Below, one piece after another: positions 1-7,139 of a DNA stretch of 64,000 nucleotides; positions within the stretch are counted from its first letter, which is position 1, and each line of letters begins with the position of its first letter. Source of the DNA: Faucicola tetraodonis (GTDB taxonomy: Bacteria > Pseudomonadota > Gammaproteobacteria > Pseudomonadales > Moraxellaceae). A model generated the notes under the pieces. That model saw nothing but the letters and a program-made list of their open reading frames with translations, did no database searches and was not told the origin of the DNA. The stretch is from assembly GCA_032017425.1 (NCBI GenBank), contig DALZPW010000002.1. One strand, given 5' to 3'. The position numbers and the translations under genes were made by a program.

Positions 1-238
1 GCACAAGCCACGCGCGCAGATAGACATTTTGCTGACTAAAATCATCACAAAAATCTGCTGGATGAAAATACACATGACCATTGGGACTGACCGCATAGCC
101 TTTGAGCACCCACCATGCAGTTTTTAGGCGTATACTATCAAGCTGTAACGTATCACCAAATACGCTACCCGCGATGACTTTTTCGCCCGCCGTTAGTGGA
201 CGGCATCGAGCAGGTTGTTTTGAAAAACACATCATCAT
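1..238 (-). CDS. Vgr-related small protein, C-terminus beyond window edge
   Basis: A reading frame runs leftward off the window from an ATG at 238 and stays open for 79 codons. After a short start (MMMCFSKQ) it reads PLTAGEKVIAGSVFGD, then ends the visible part with AVSPNGHVYFHP and FSQQNVYLRAWLV. This order matches the small proteins usually annotated as Vgr-related, in which a metallopeptidase-like HExxH helix follows the last visible residues; that motif lies outside the window, so the zinc-site claim cannot be checked here. Three ATG codons in a row and an upstream in-frame TTG leave the exact start open. Such genes often accompany type VI secretion VgrG/Rhs genes, but none is visible in this window. 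Confidence 0.5.
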   Translation of the reverse strand, partial: MMMCFSKQPARCRPLTAGEKVIAGSVFGDTLQLDSIRLKTAWWVLKGYAVSPNGHVYFHPADFCDDFSQQNVYLRAWLV

Positions 239-426
239 TTCACAGAGTCTATCCAAGATTTGGTTAAGCTAAAAAAGCCATCACGGCTTGCCAACGCCTT
301 GCCAGCTTTTATTTTTAGCAAAAAATACTGGATAACAAATACAAGTTTGTTGGTATCCTAGTTACTATTTTATACTAAATCAACATGCGCTAATTAAAAC
401 GTAAGCTAATTAACAAGGAGGGCTTT

Positions 427-825
427 ATGCCATTAGAATCCGTCACTATCAATAACTTTGAAAACAACAGCATTGACGATCCCGAACTCAAATTGCGGGT
501 GGAAAAATTGTACGACAGCTCACCTGAGTTTGCGACAGGTCGTGATGCTGTGGCGTTTTTTGAAAAGGCCTTTGCCAAGGGTGATATCCTGTATTTGGGG
601 ATGTTCAATGAAAAACCGATTGCCGCGATGGGCTGCTTTAATGAAGGCATCGAGTCTAGCCGATTGTTACAGTATATTGTGCTGCATCCCGCCAATCGCG
701 GGCGCGGTCTTGCCCCAAAATTCGTCAAACAAGTCACCGACATTGAGCGCAAAAAAGGCAATACCAAGTTTGTACCCGGCTGCGGCGCCATTCATCGTAT
801 TTTAGCCATGTACGAATTGATATGA
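427..825 (+). CDS. GNAT-fold acetyltransferase, PanZ-like
   Basis: A 132-residue protein with the GNAT layout: a central beta strand (GMFNEKPIAAMGCF), then LLQYIVLHPANRGRGLAPKFV at about 80-100. There RGRGLA matches the acetyl-CoA pyrophosphate loop (Q/RxxGxG/A). In Moraxellaceae, short proteins of this shape are often annotated as PanZ-family acetyl-CoA sensors, which in E. coli control maturation of aspartate decarboxylase PanD. That assignment is an inference, because panD is not in the window. The start has a strong Shine-Dalgarno sequence (AAGGAGG, 5 bases upstream). It is a single gene, followed by tRNA-Phe in the same direction. Confidence 0.7.
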   Translation: MPLESVTINNFENNSIDDPELKLRVEKLYDSSPEFATGRDAVAFFEKAFAKGDILYLGMFNEKPIAAMGCFNEGIESSRLLQYIVLHPANRGRGLAPKFVKQVTDIERKKGNTKFVPGCGAIHRILAMYELI

Positions 826-878
826 ATGGGTATTTTGCCAGTTACTAGCAACTTTTTGCAAAAAGTTTAAAATAGTGC

Positions 879-907
879 TTGACACCTTTGGCGATTTTTA
901 GTTTAAT
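879..907 (+). promoter_or_regulatory. sigma-70 promoter of tRNA-Phe
   Basis: TTGACA (879-884) and TTTAAT (902-907) are separated by 17 bases, an almost ideal sigma-70 promoter. The mature tRNA begins about 30 bases downstream. Confidence 0.75.
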
Positions 908-937
908 AGCCGCTCAAATACTGATGCTGACAAACAT

Positions 938-1013
938 GGCGCGGTAGCTCAGTCGGTAGAGCAACGGATTGAAAATCCGTGTGTCGGCAGTTCGATCCTG
1001 CCCCACGCCACCA
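938..1013 (+). tRNA. tRNA-Phe (GAA)
   Basis: A complete 76-base cloverleaf with D arm TAGCTC...GAGC, anticodon loop TTGAAAA (anticodon GAA, phenylalanine), T loop TTCGATC and an encoded 3' CCA. The acceptor stem 938-944 / 1003-1009 pairs at six of seven positions; position 5 is a C942-A1005 mismatch. Its own promoter lies upstream and a terminator downstream, so it is a single-tRNA transcript. Confidence 0.95.
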
Positions 1014-1040
1014 TCATTTGTCTTAGGTATACATCGATTA

Positions 1041-1069
1041 ACCCCAAGCTTATTAGTTTGGGGTTTTTT
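1041..1069 (+). terminator. Rho-independent terminator of tRNA-Phe
   Basis: An inverted repeat CCCCAA...TTGGGG with a 10-base loop is followed directly by six T residues, 28 bases after the tRNA. Confidence 0.8.
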
Positions 1070-1117
1070 GTTGTCGGTTATTTTTATATCATTGACCCCT
1101 ATCAATTACCGCCAAAC

Positions 1118-1342
1118 TTAACTGTCTAGCGGTTTTATCAGCTTAAATCTTGGCACAGCTTCGCCATTGACTTCCACCGTTTCGGCAAACATCGCAAGCG
1201 GCCGCACCCAAACCCCATACGCTTGGTAGAGCGCACGGTAGACGACCAATTCCTCTTCAGTCTCGCTATGTTTGGCGATGTGCAGCACTTGATACAGATT
1301 GCCTTTGTAGTGCTGATAAATACCCAATTTAATCTCAATCAC
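1118..1342 (-). CDS. DUF1653 domain protein
   Basis: A 74-residue protein that is almost entirely one DUF1653 domain. It starts IKLGIYQHYKGNLYQVLHIAKHSET, continues EELVVYRALY and WVRPLAMF, and ends in PRFKLI; these are hallmark segments of this small beta-rich family of unknown function. Its start overlaps the end of the upstream FKBP gene by 8 bases, suggesting translational coupling in one leftward operon. Family membership is clear; the function is not known. Confidence 0.85.
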   Translation of the reverse strand: MIEIKLGIYQHYKGNLYQVLHIAKHSETEEELVVYRALYQAYGVWVRPLAMFAETVEVNGEAVPRFKLIKPLDS

Positions 1343-1733
1343 GAGTTTTCACATCCAATAATTCAATTTCAAAGGTTAAGTCTGAATTTGGCGGGACTTT
1401 ACCGACTTGGCGCTCACCATACGCCAAGTGACTTGGCACGATGAGTTTACGCTTACCACCGACTTGCATGGCTATGAGATTGGCAGGGTCTTCAACTTGG
1501 GCTTGATAGCCGATTTTTTGGGCATATTCGCCACCCAAAACGCCTATGTCCCAACCTTTAATCACCCGCCCTGTGCCAATCACGGCTTCAAAGGGTTGCC
1601 CGCGGTGATGCGATGAGTCAAACACCGTGCCCTCTGGTAGATAGCCCGTGTAATGCGCGGTAATCAGTGCCCCACGCTCGGCAGTTTTACCTGTGCCGAT
1701 AATTAGGTCTTGGAATTGCAGTTTACTTGTCAT
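1335..1733 (-). CDS. FKBP-type peptidyl-prolyl cis-trans isomerase
   Basis: A 132-residue single-domain FKBP without a signal peptide, so it is predicted to be a cytoplasmic prolyl isomerase and chaperone. Family motifs in order are HYTGYL and GTVFDSS at about 27-40, VIKGWD at about 58-63, VGGKRKLIVP at about 91-100, AYGERQVG, and the terminal strand LTFEIELLDV. Between GWDIGVLGG and MQVGGKRKL it carries about 18 extra residues compared with FKBP12, in the loop beside the active site. It lies 2 bases downstream of the dehydrogenase gene and overlaps the DUF1653 gene, so the three genes probably form one transcript. Confidence 0.9.
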   Translation of the reverse strand: MTSKLQFQDLIIGTGKTAERGALITAHYTGYLPEGTVFDSSHHRGQPFEAVIGTGRVIKGWDIGVLGGEYAQKIGYQAQVEDPANLIAMQVGGKRKLIVPSHLAYGERQVGKVPPNSDLTFEIELLDVKTRD

Positions 1734-1735
1734 AG

Positions 1736-2707
1736 TTATTGTCCGTTATTTTCGTTATTTCTCTTATGGGATAGTTGGATAAACTCTTGTACTTGCTGAC
1801 ACAGTATGTCCCATAGGTTAAGCTGGGCATTGACGCTGCCCCACGCATTATGCGGAGTGAAAATCACTCTTGGGTGGTCTTTAAGTGTGAGTAATGGGTC
1901 GTTGTCTTTAATCGGCTCATCTTCAAACACATCTGCCCCATAGCCCAATAATTTACCTTGTGTAACGGCTTCAGCCACCGCCTGACTATCGACCACGCCA
2001 CCGCGCGCGACATTGATAATCAACGGTTTTTTTGTCATCTTGGCAATGCTATCGGCATTCACTAAATGCTGCGTTTGCTCCGTCAATGGACAATGTAGGG
2101 TAATGACATCGGACTGAGCAAGCACATCATCAAACGCCCTATAATCACTATTTCTTGGCGGTTTGTTTTGGTGTTCGGCTATCAATACTGTCATACCAAA
2201 GACTTTGGCAATTTCCCCAACCCGTTTGCCAATCGTACCATAGCCAATAATGCCCAGCGTTTTGCCTTCAAGGTCAATGAGTGGCGTGTCGAGCAGACAA
2301 AAGCGACCATCTTTTTGCCAGTCACCCTTGACCACTTCATGATGATAGTGGCGAGCCGCTCGCATGGCTGAGAGTATCAGCATAAAGGTATGTTCGGGGA
2401 CGCTTTTGACCGCATAGCCTGCGACGTTTTTAACAGTAATGCCGTGTTTGTCACAAGCGTCTTTATCGACGTTGTTCATGCCTGTGGCGGTCAGTTGGAT
2501 GAGTTTAAGTTTTGGGAGCTGCGCGATAATTTCGGCGGTAAGTTCAACTTTATTGGTGATGATAATATCGGCGTCTTGGCAACGCTCAATGATGATTTTG
2601 GGGTCATTGGGCGTTTGCGCGTAGACTTGATAGTCGCTAAGTCCATGTGGGGGTGTTAATGCCAAATCAGCGGAAAAGGTGGCTCGGTCGAGGAAGATGG
2701 CTTTCAT
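1736..2707 (-). CDS. D-2-hydroxyacid dehydrogenase (glycerate/hydroxypyruvate type)
   Basis: A 323-residue NAD(P)-dependent dehydrogenase of the D-isomer-specific 2-hydroxyacid family, cytoplasmic. The Rossmann signature GYGTIG is at about 155-160. The catalytic triad is visible as R235 (NVARGGVVD), E264 (FEDEP) and H286 (TPHNAWGS). Length and motifs resemble glycerate/hydroxypyruvate reductases (HprA-like), which interconvert hydroxypyruvate and D-glycerate, but the substrate cannot be fixed from sequence. It is the first gene of a leftward operon with FKBP and DUF1653. Confidence 0.88.
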   Translation of the reverse strand: MKAIFLDRATFSADLALTPPHGLSDYQVYAQTPNDPKIIIERCQDADIIITNKVELTAEIIAQLPKLKLIQLTATGMNNVDKDACDKHGITVKNVAGYAVKSVPEHTFMLILSAMRAARHYHHEVVKGDWQKDGRFCLLDTPLIDLEGKTLGIIGYGTIGKRVGEIAKVFGMTVLIAEHQNKPPRNSDYRAFDDVLAQSDVITLHCPLTEQTQHLVNADSIAKMTKKPLIINVARGGVVDSQAVAEAVTQGKLLGYGADVFEDEPIKDNDPLLTLKDHPRVIFTPHNAWGSVNAQLNLWDILCQQVQEFIQLSHKRNNENNGQ

Positions 2708-2721
2708 TTTTAAATCCCTTT

Positions 2722-3051
2722 TTATTCAAATAGTTCGCTATGTGTTCCTACACGAGTAAAATAAACTGTCTCAAATTTTGTGATGGTTTGAATTTTGTAG
2801 ATTAATAAAAAATCACCACCCACATGTAACTCTCGAAATCCTGCCCAATTTCCTTTTAGTTCATGGTCTTTCCACTCTGCTCCTAACGGCTCATTATTGG
2901 CAATTAATAACAGCATGACTTCTTTGAGCCTAATCATGTCATAACGCCCTGTTTTCACTAGCCTTTGCCAATCATTCAAAAAATCTTTGGTAAAATCTGA
3001 GGCTCTTGGTAAATTCGTGCGTTTTGAATTAATCGGCTTTTTCGAGGGCAT
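2722..3051 (-). CDS. yafQ: YafQ-family mRNA interferase toxin
   Basis: A RelE/ParE-superfamily toxin of about 109 residues. The E. coli YafQ catalytic residues are all present: KDHEL (His50 equivalent), ELHVGGDFLLIYK (His63 and Asp67) and VGTHSELFE (His87 and the following Phe). YafQ toxins cut translating mRNA in the ribosomal A site. The frame is open further upstream to 3096, but the ATG at 3051 has AAGGA 8 bases before it and gives the usual overlap (23 bases) with the antitoxin gene. The N-terminus is slightly longer than the 92 residues of E. coli YafQ, yet LPRASDFTKDF at about 13-23 looks normal for the family. It should be active as encoded. Confidence 0.88.
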   Translation of the reverse strand: MPSKKPINSKRTNLPRASDFTKDFLNDWQRLVKTGRYDMIRLKEVMLLLIANNEPLGAEWKDHELKGNWAGFRELHVGGDFLLIYKIQTITKFETVYFTRVGTHSELFE

Positions 3052-3301
3052 CAAACAATTCCTTGTTACTGCTAAATCGGGCTTGCTTGTCTGCAATCAT
3101 GGCGTCAACATCTTGCATCGCTCGTTGCGTGGTGGCGTTAGGAATTGCGACGTCAAACGGAATAGACTTTGTTGCGGTAACTTGACGTAAAAATAGACGA
3201 ATCGCTTGCGCAGGCTTAATACCCAGTTCTTCAAACACTTCAAAGGCTTGGCGCTTTTCATTGGCATCAAGTCGAAATTGATACATAGTTGATTGTGTCA
3301 T
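3029..3301 (-). CDS. dinJ: DinJ/RelB-family antitoxin
   Basis: A 90-residue antitoxin with an N-terminal ribbon-helix-helix DNA-binding domain: YQFRLDANEKRQAFEVFEELG, then IKPAQAIRLFLRQV. A C-terminal acidic tail (FDALEKAD) probably wraps the toxin. It is the first gene of the pair and overlaps yafQ, the standard dinJ-yafQ layout. GAGG stands 9 bases before the ATG. A perfect palindrome 25 bases upstream of the start is the likely autoregulatory operator. Confidence 0.88.
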   Translation of the reverse strand: MTQSTMYQFRLDANEKRQAFEVFEELGIKPAQAIRLFLRQVTATKSIPFDVAIPNATTQRAMQDVDAMIADKQARFSSNKELFDALEKAD

Positions 3302-3325
3302 AGCTACTGACCTCTATAAAAAGCA

Positions 3326-3354
3326 AAAATGTAGTGATATTGTCACTACATTTT
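3326..3354 (-). promoter_or_regulatory. Palindrome upstream of dinJ: TA operator and/or tyrS terminator
   Basis: Two perfectly complementary 12-base arms (AAAATGTAGTGA / TCACTACATTTT) flank a 5-base loop. Read leftward, the second arm runs into TTTTTGCTTTTT, so it can also end tyrS transcription. Its position just upstream of dinJ fits a ribbon-helix-helix operator. The sequence cannot separate the two roles, and it may do both. Confidence 0.6.
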
Positions 3355-3384
3355 AAAATAAAACCATTGGTTAAGCAATAGACT

Positions 3385-4605
3385 TTAGGAAATCGTCACT
3401 TTGGCATACGCTTTTTTGCCTGCTTGAATCACCACCGTTTGTCCTGCAGTGAGGGCAAATCCTGCATCCACGACCTGACCATCCACTTTCACCGATTGGT
3501 TTTTCAAAAAGTCTTTGGCTTGCGCTGAGTTTTTTACCAAATTGGCTTGGTTTAACACTTGGGTGATAAAAAGTTGTGCTTGCCCATCAAGGCTAATCGT
3601 CACTTCTGGCAAATCCACTGGCAACTCACCATCTACCAAGCGATTGCCCGCTGATTTGTGAGCGTTTTCGGCGGCTTCTTTGTCATGGAAACGCTCAATC
3701 AGCTCTAGTGCTAAAATACGTTTGACTTCTTGCGGATTGCGCCCGTTTTCGATGTCCTTTAGCAAGGCTTCGACTTCATCCATGGGTTTAAAGCTAAGTA
3801 GCTCAAAATAACGCGCAATCAAAGTGTCTGGCATAGACAAGATTTTTTGGTACATTGAGCCTGCGCTGTCGTAAATACCGATGTAATTGCCAAGCGATTT
3901 ACTCATTTTTTGTACGCCATCTAAGCCTTCCAAAATCGGCACGGTGATACACACTTGTGGCACTTGACCGTAGCGAGATTGCAGGGTACGACCCATGAGT
4001 AGATTAAAGGTTTGGTCAGTACCACCTAGCTCAACATCGGCTTGCATGGCGACTGAGTCATAACCTTGCACCAGTGGGTACAAAAATTCATGAATCGAAA
4101 TCGGCGTTTGACTGTGATAGCGTTTTGAGAAGTCATCGCGCTCGAGCATACGAGACACGGTTTGCTGGCTTGCCAAACCAATCATGTCGCCTGCCGACAT
4201 TTTGCTAAACCAGTCGGAGTTAAACATCACTTGGGTTTTGGCGGGGTCAAGGATTTTAAATACTTGCTCTTTATAAGTTTGGGCATTCTCCAGAATTTTT
4301 TCTTCAGACAACGGCGGACGAGTGGTATTTTTACCCGTTGGGTCGCCAATGCGAGCGGTGTAATCCCCAATCAAAAACAACACTTGGTGTCCCAAATCCT
4401 GAAAATGCTTGAGTTTATTGATTAAAACCGTATGACCCAAGTGTAAATCGGGTGCAGTCGGGTCAAACCCTGCTTTGACTCGCAGTGGGCGGTTTTCTTT
4501 AAGTTTTTTAATTAAATCGTCTTGCGAAATAATTTCGTGCGTACCACGTTGGATGAGTTTGAGTTGTTCTTCTGCTGCTAAAAATCTATGAGTAGAATCG
4601 GTCAT
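3385..4605 (-). CDS. tyrS: Tyrosyl-tRNA synthetase
   Basis: A 406-residue class I aminoacyl-tRNA synthetase that charges tRNA-Tyr in the cytoplasm. HLGH at 55-58 is the HIGH motif and KMSKS is at about 233-237. GFDPTAPDLHLGH, with a Phe after Gly, is typical of the longer TyrRS subgroup found in many gammaproteobacteria. The C-terminal 65 residues form an S4-like RNA-binding domain (DFLKNQSVKVDGQVVDAGFALTAGQ, split by its turn). Length is normal. It is transcribed alone, with anmK divergent. Confidence 0.95.
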   Translation of the reverse strand: MTDSTHRFLAAEEQLKLIQRGTHEIISQDDLIKKLKENRPLRVKAGFDPTAPDLHLGHTVLINKLKHFQDLGHQVLFLIGDYTARIGDPTGKNTTRPPLSEEKILENAQTYKEQVFKILDPAKTQVMFNSDWFSKMSAGDMIGLASQQTVSRMLERDDFSKRYHSQTPISIHEFLYPLVQGYDSVAMQADVELGGTDQTFNLLMGRTLQSRYGQVPQVCITVPILEGLDGVQKMSKSLGNYIGIYDSAGSMYQKILSMPDTLIARYFELLSFKPMDEVEALLKDIENGRNPQEVKRILALELIERFHDKEAAENAHKSAGNRLVDGELPVDLPEVTISLDGQAQLFITQVLNQANLVKNSAQAKDFLKNQSVKVDGQVVDAGFALTAGQTVVIQAGKKAYAKVTIS

Positions 4606-4706
4606 GCTTACCTCGAAAAAAGCGCGGGTTAAAACGGCTGAAAAAAAAGTGAAGTTTAGCCATTATAGCAAATTTGCAGATAAAATAAGGCAGGCTTTTA
4701 GTATGC

Positions 4707-4712
4707 TATAAT
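4707..4712 (+). promoter_or_regulatory. Extended -10 promoter element for anmK
   Basis: A perfect TATAAT is preceded by TATGC (extended -10 TGn). No good -35 lies at 17 bases. It is 41 bases upstream of the preferred anmK ATG. Confidence 0.5.
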
Positions 4713-4752
4713 CAAGGCACTCTCTACTTTGACAGCACTAACGAGAATAATT

Positions 4753-6060
4753 ATGAGCCAAACGTTGCCGACTGGACTACCTGCCAACCTGTCTTTTGAT
4801 GAAGGATTTTTTAGCCATTTTACCGACATCATGGATGATATGATGACCACCAAAGAAAACCCGCTTGCCGACTCGCCGTATGTGATTGGCATGATGGGTG
4901 GCACCAGCCTTGATGGACTCGATGCGGTGCTGTGCCAGTTTTATGAGATTGACGAAGATAATGATGAGCCTGTCGAGATTTTGGCGACGGTAAGCGAGCC
5001 GTTTCCCGCTGATTTACGCGCCGTGTTGTTAGCGCTCACCCAACCAAACGGAGTGGCACAACTCATCGCTGATGAGAATTTGGCGTTCCAGAGCGAACTT
5101 GATGTATTTGGTTGGGCGAGCGTGTTTTATGCTGAGTTTGCCGCAAATTTGGTCAATCAATTGCTCGAGAAAGCGCAGGTCACCCCTGATGAAGTAACCG
5201 CGATTGGCTGTCATGGGCAAACCGTACGTCATCGCCCACAGTGGTCATTTAGCTTGCAACTGCTTGACCCGAATGTACTCGCTGAGCGCACTGCTATTGC
5301 GGTGGTGAGTGATTTTCGGCGCCGTGATATGGCAGTGGGTGGGCAAGGCGCGCCACTCGTGCCTGCGTTTCACCAAGCCATGTTTGCCACACCGCCTTAT
5401 CATGCCGATAAAGTTATGCCAAAAGTGATTTTAAATTTAGGCGGTATCGCCAATATCACCGTACTTGATGGCAGCGATGAGGTGATTGGATTTGATACAG
5501 GGGTGGCAAATTTGCTCATTGATGGTTGGTGCCAGCGTCATACCCAACAAGCTTATGATCACAATGGCGATTGGGGGAAATCGGGGCAAGTGCTTGAACC
5601 GTTATTAAATTTGCTTTTGACCCACCCATTTTTTGCCAAGCCGTTTCCAAAAAGCACTGGGCGAGAGGAGTTTAATTTGGCTTGGCTTGACGCTATGCTA
5701 GAACAATTGGGTCAGCAATTCCCTAATTTGGCGTATTCACCTGCCGATGTGCAAGCGACGTTGGTGGCGCTTACCGCTAAATCCGTCAGCGATGCCATTG
5801 TGTCCGTCACTGATGGTGCGCAAGGCGAGTTGTTTGTCTGTGGTGGTGGGGCGTTAAATGCCTATTTAATGAGCCGTTTACAAGATAATTTAGCCACTTG
5901 GAACATACAAACTACCGACAAAATTGGGCTATCGCCGTTGTGGGTCGAAGCCGTGGCGTTTGCATGGCTGGCTCAGCAGACGATTTTGAACGTACCGAGT
6001 AACTTGCCGAGTGTCACCGGGGCAAGTAAAAAAGTGGTGCTTGGGCAGGTGTGTTTCTAG
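4753..6060 (+). CDS. anmK: Anhydro-N-acetylmuramic acid kinase
   Basis: A kinase of the ASKHA fold that phosphorylates 1,6-anhydro-MurNAc released during murein turnover and opens its ring, giving MurNAc-6-phosphate for peptidoglycan recycling. Markers are GMMGGTSLDGLDAVL near the N-terminus, the catalytic-base region GCHGQTVRHRP, VSDFRRRDMAVGGQGAPLVPAFH, LNLGGIANIT, FDTGVANLLIDGWC and the late FVCGGGALNAYLM. The ATG at 4753 is preferred over an in-frame TTG at 4729. About 40 residues before the kinase core are an N-terminal extension compared with E. coli AnmK. Together with mpl in this window it suggests an active murein-recycling pathway. Confidence 0.93.
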   Translation: MSQTLPTGLPANLSFDEGFFSHFTDIMDDMMTTKENPLADSPYVIGMMGGTSLDGLDAVLCQFYEIDEDNDEPVEILATVSEPFPADLRAVLLALTQPNGVAQLIADENLAFQSELDVFGWASVFYAEFAANLVNQLLEKAQVTPDEVTAIGCHGQTVRHRPQWSFSLQLLDPNVLAERTAIAVVSDFRRRDMAVGGQGAPLVPAFHQAMFATPPYHADKVMPKVILNLGGIANITVLDGSDEVIGFDTGVANLLIDGWCQRHTQQAYDHNGDWGKSGQVLEPLLNLLLTHPFFAKPFPKSTGREEFNLAWLDAMLEQLGQQFPNLAYSPADVQATLVALTAKSVSDAIVSVTDGAQGELFVCGGGALNAYLMSRLQDNLATWNIQTTDKIGLSPLWVEAVAFAWLAQQTILNVPSNLPSVTGASKKVVLGQVCF

Positions 6061-6197
6061 AACAATTGGTTTTAATTTGAAAGTTAAATCAATTGTTTTA
6101 AAGCGATAATTATGTTATAGTTTTAGCTATAAATGGATTGGGGGTGCCCAGTCGGCGTTATAGTCTCGGTGGATTCATCGGGACTTTTCGCTTTTTA
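6061..6197 (+). terminator. Two tandem hairpins between anmK and the DUF3800 gene
   Basis: The first hairpin (6061-6097) pairs AACAATTG with CAATTGTT immediately after the anmK stop codon. The second (6162-6185) pairs AGTCTCGGTG with CATCGGGACT around a GATT tetraloop and is followed by TTTTCGCTTTTT, a good Rho-independent terminator. The sequence between them (TTATGTTATAG, then TGGGGGGTGCCCA) could hold a short transcript that starts inside the gap and ends at the second hairpin, but that is speculative. Confidence 0.6.
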
Positions 6198-6230
6198 GGA
6201 GTATGGGTTTTTAGTTTACTATCTCTCTAC

Positions 6231-6986
6231 TTATGGAAAATGCTTTAACCCCACTTGGTCAAATTCTCTGCCAACTTGGTTTCGCCCACCTTTACAATAA
6301 AATTTTGCTTTCAAAATTTCAAATGCACGATTAGCTTGATCTGGTTGATACACATAACGACCAATCGGGCGAGCTACCAAATCCACCAATTGTAAACCCA
6401 CAGAGTTAGTCATTTTTGAAACGACTTTGACCTTGAAAGGCAAAGGGATTTTAAAACGATTTTCACCATTGCAAATTCGCAAAAATTCCAACTCTAATTC
6501 GTTATCTTCTTTTGCACCACGACTCTCTACTGCCACAAACGTGATTTTATCCTGTTGAGATTTTTCAATCATCAATTCATAAAGTGTTTCGATACAATGC
6601 TTTAGGGAATAGTGATAAGCGTGTAATTCTTTGATTTGCTCAGCTTTAATTTTATGCTTTTCAATTACATGAGCGATTAAAATAAAGTTACTTTCACTCA
6701 TGATTTGATTCAACTTTTCTAAAAATTGACGCTTTTCTTCAGCTGATTTAAAAATATTGAAATCGCCTTTTTCTTTTCGAATTTCATGCTCATGTAAAAC
6801 CACGAAATCATGTCCAAAAGTATCAAACTTTAAACGTTGGACTTTGGGTACAACTTTATTTAAGTAATGCGATTTATAAAACACACAGAAAGCGAGAGCG
6901 AAAATTGGATAACTCTTATCAATAGACGTTAAGCTATGGTCGCCACTTTCGTCCACATACACCATAAAATCGCTAAATTGTGGCAT
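6231..6986 (-). CDS. DUF3800 domain protein
   Basis: A 251-residue soluble protein with the DUF3800 signature: YVDESGDHSL at about 10-19, the strand PIFALAFCVFYKSHY, HEHEIRK, and a later FVAVESRGAKEDNELE plus LQLVDLVARPIGRYVY. DUF3800 proteins have an RNase H-like fold with conserved acidic residues (D and E of the first motif, E of VAVES, D of LVDLVA), suggesting a metal-dependent nuclease. They are common in prophages and defence islands, but none of their usual partners is adjacent. The gene is markedly AT-rich against anmK and fabF on either side, a sign of acquisition. The biological role is unknown. Confidence 0.8.
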   Translation of the reverse strand: MPQFSDFMVYVDESGDHSLTSIDKSYPIFALAFCVFYKSHYLNKVVPKVQRLKFDTFGHDFVVLHEHEIRKEKGDFNIFKSAEEKRQFLEKLNQIMSESNFILIAHVIEKHKIKAEQIKELHAYHYSLKHCIETLYELMIEKSQQDKITFVAVESRGAKEDNELELEFLRICNGENRFKIPLPFKVKVVSKMTNSVGLQLVDLVARPIGRYVYQPDQANRAFEILKAKFYCKGGRNQVGREFDQVGLKHFP

Positions 6987-7139
6987 TTATAACCCTTAAA
7001 AACATTGTTTAATTTATCAGATATTATATACAATCAACCTAAAGACGTTAAAGTTATTGTGTTTACACTCGTACACTATTTTTGCTAAACTTTCATAAAA
7101 TGTTATTCAAAAAATATTATTCAAAAATTCGAGCATAAA

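Noticed and set aside
390..791. Leftward 133-codon frame over the GNAT gene
   Set aside because: Shadow of the opposite strand; the rightward frame has a strong Shine-Dalgarno sequence and GNAT motifs.
914..1105. Leftward 63-codon frame opposite tRNA-Phe (VGQDRTADTRIFNP)
   Set aside because: This is the well-known false translation of a tRNA antisense strand; there is no ribosome-binding site.
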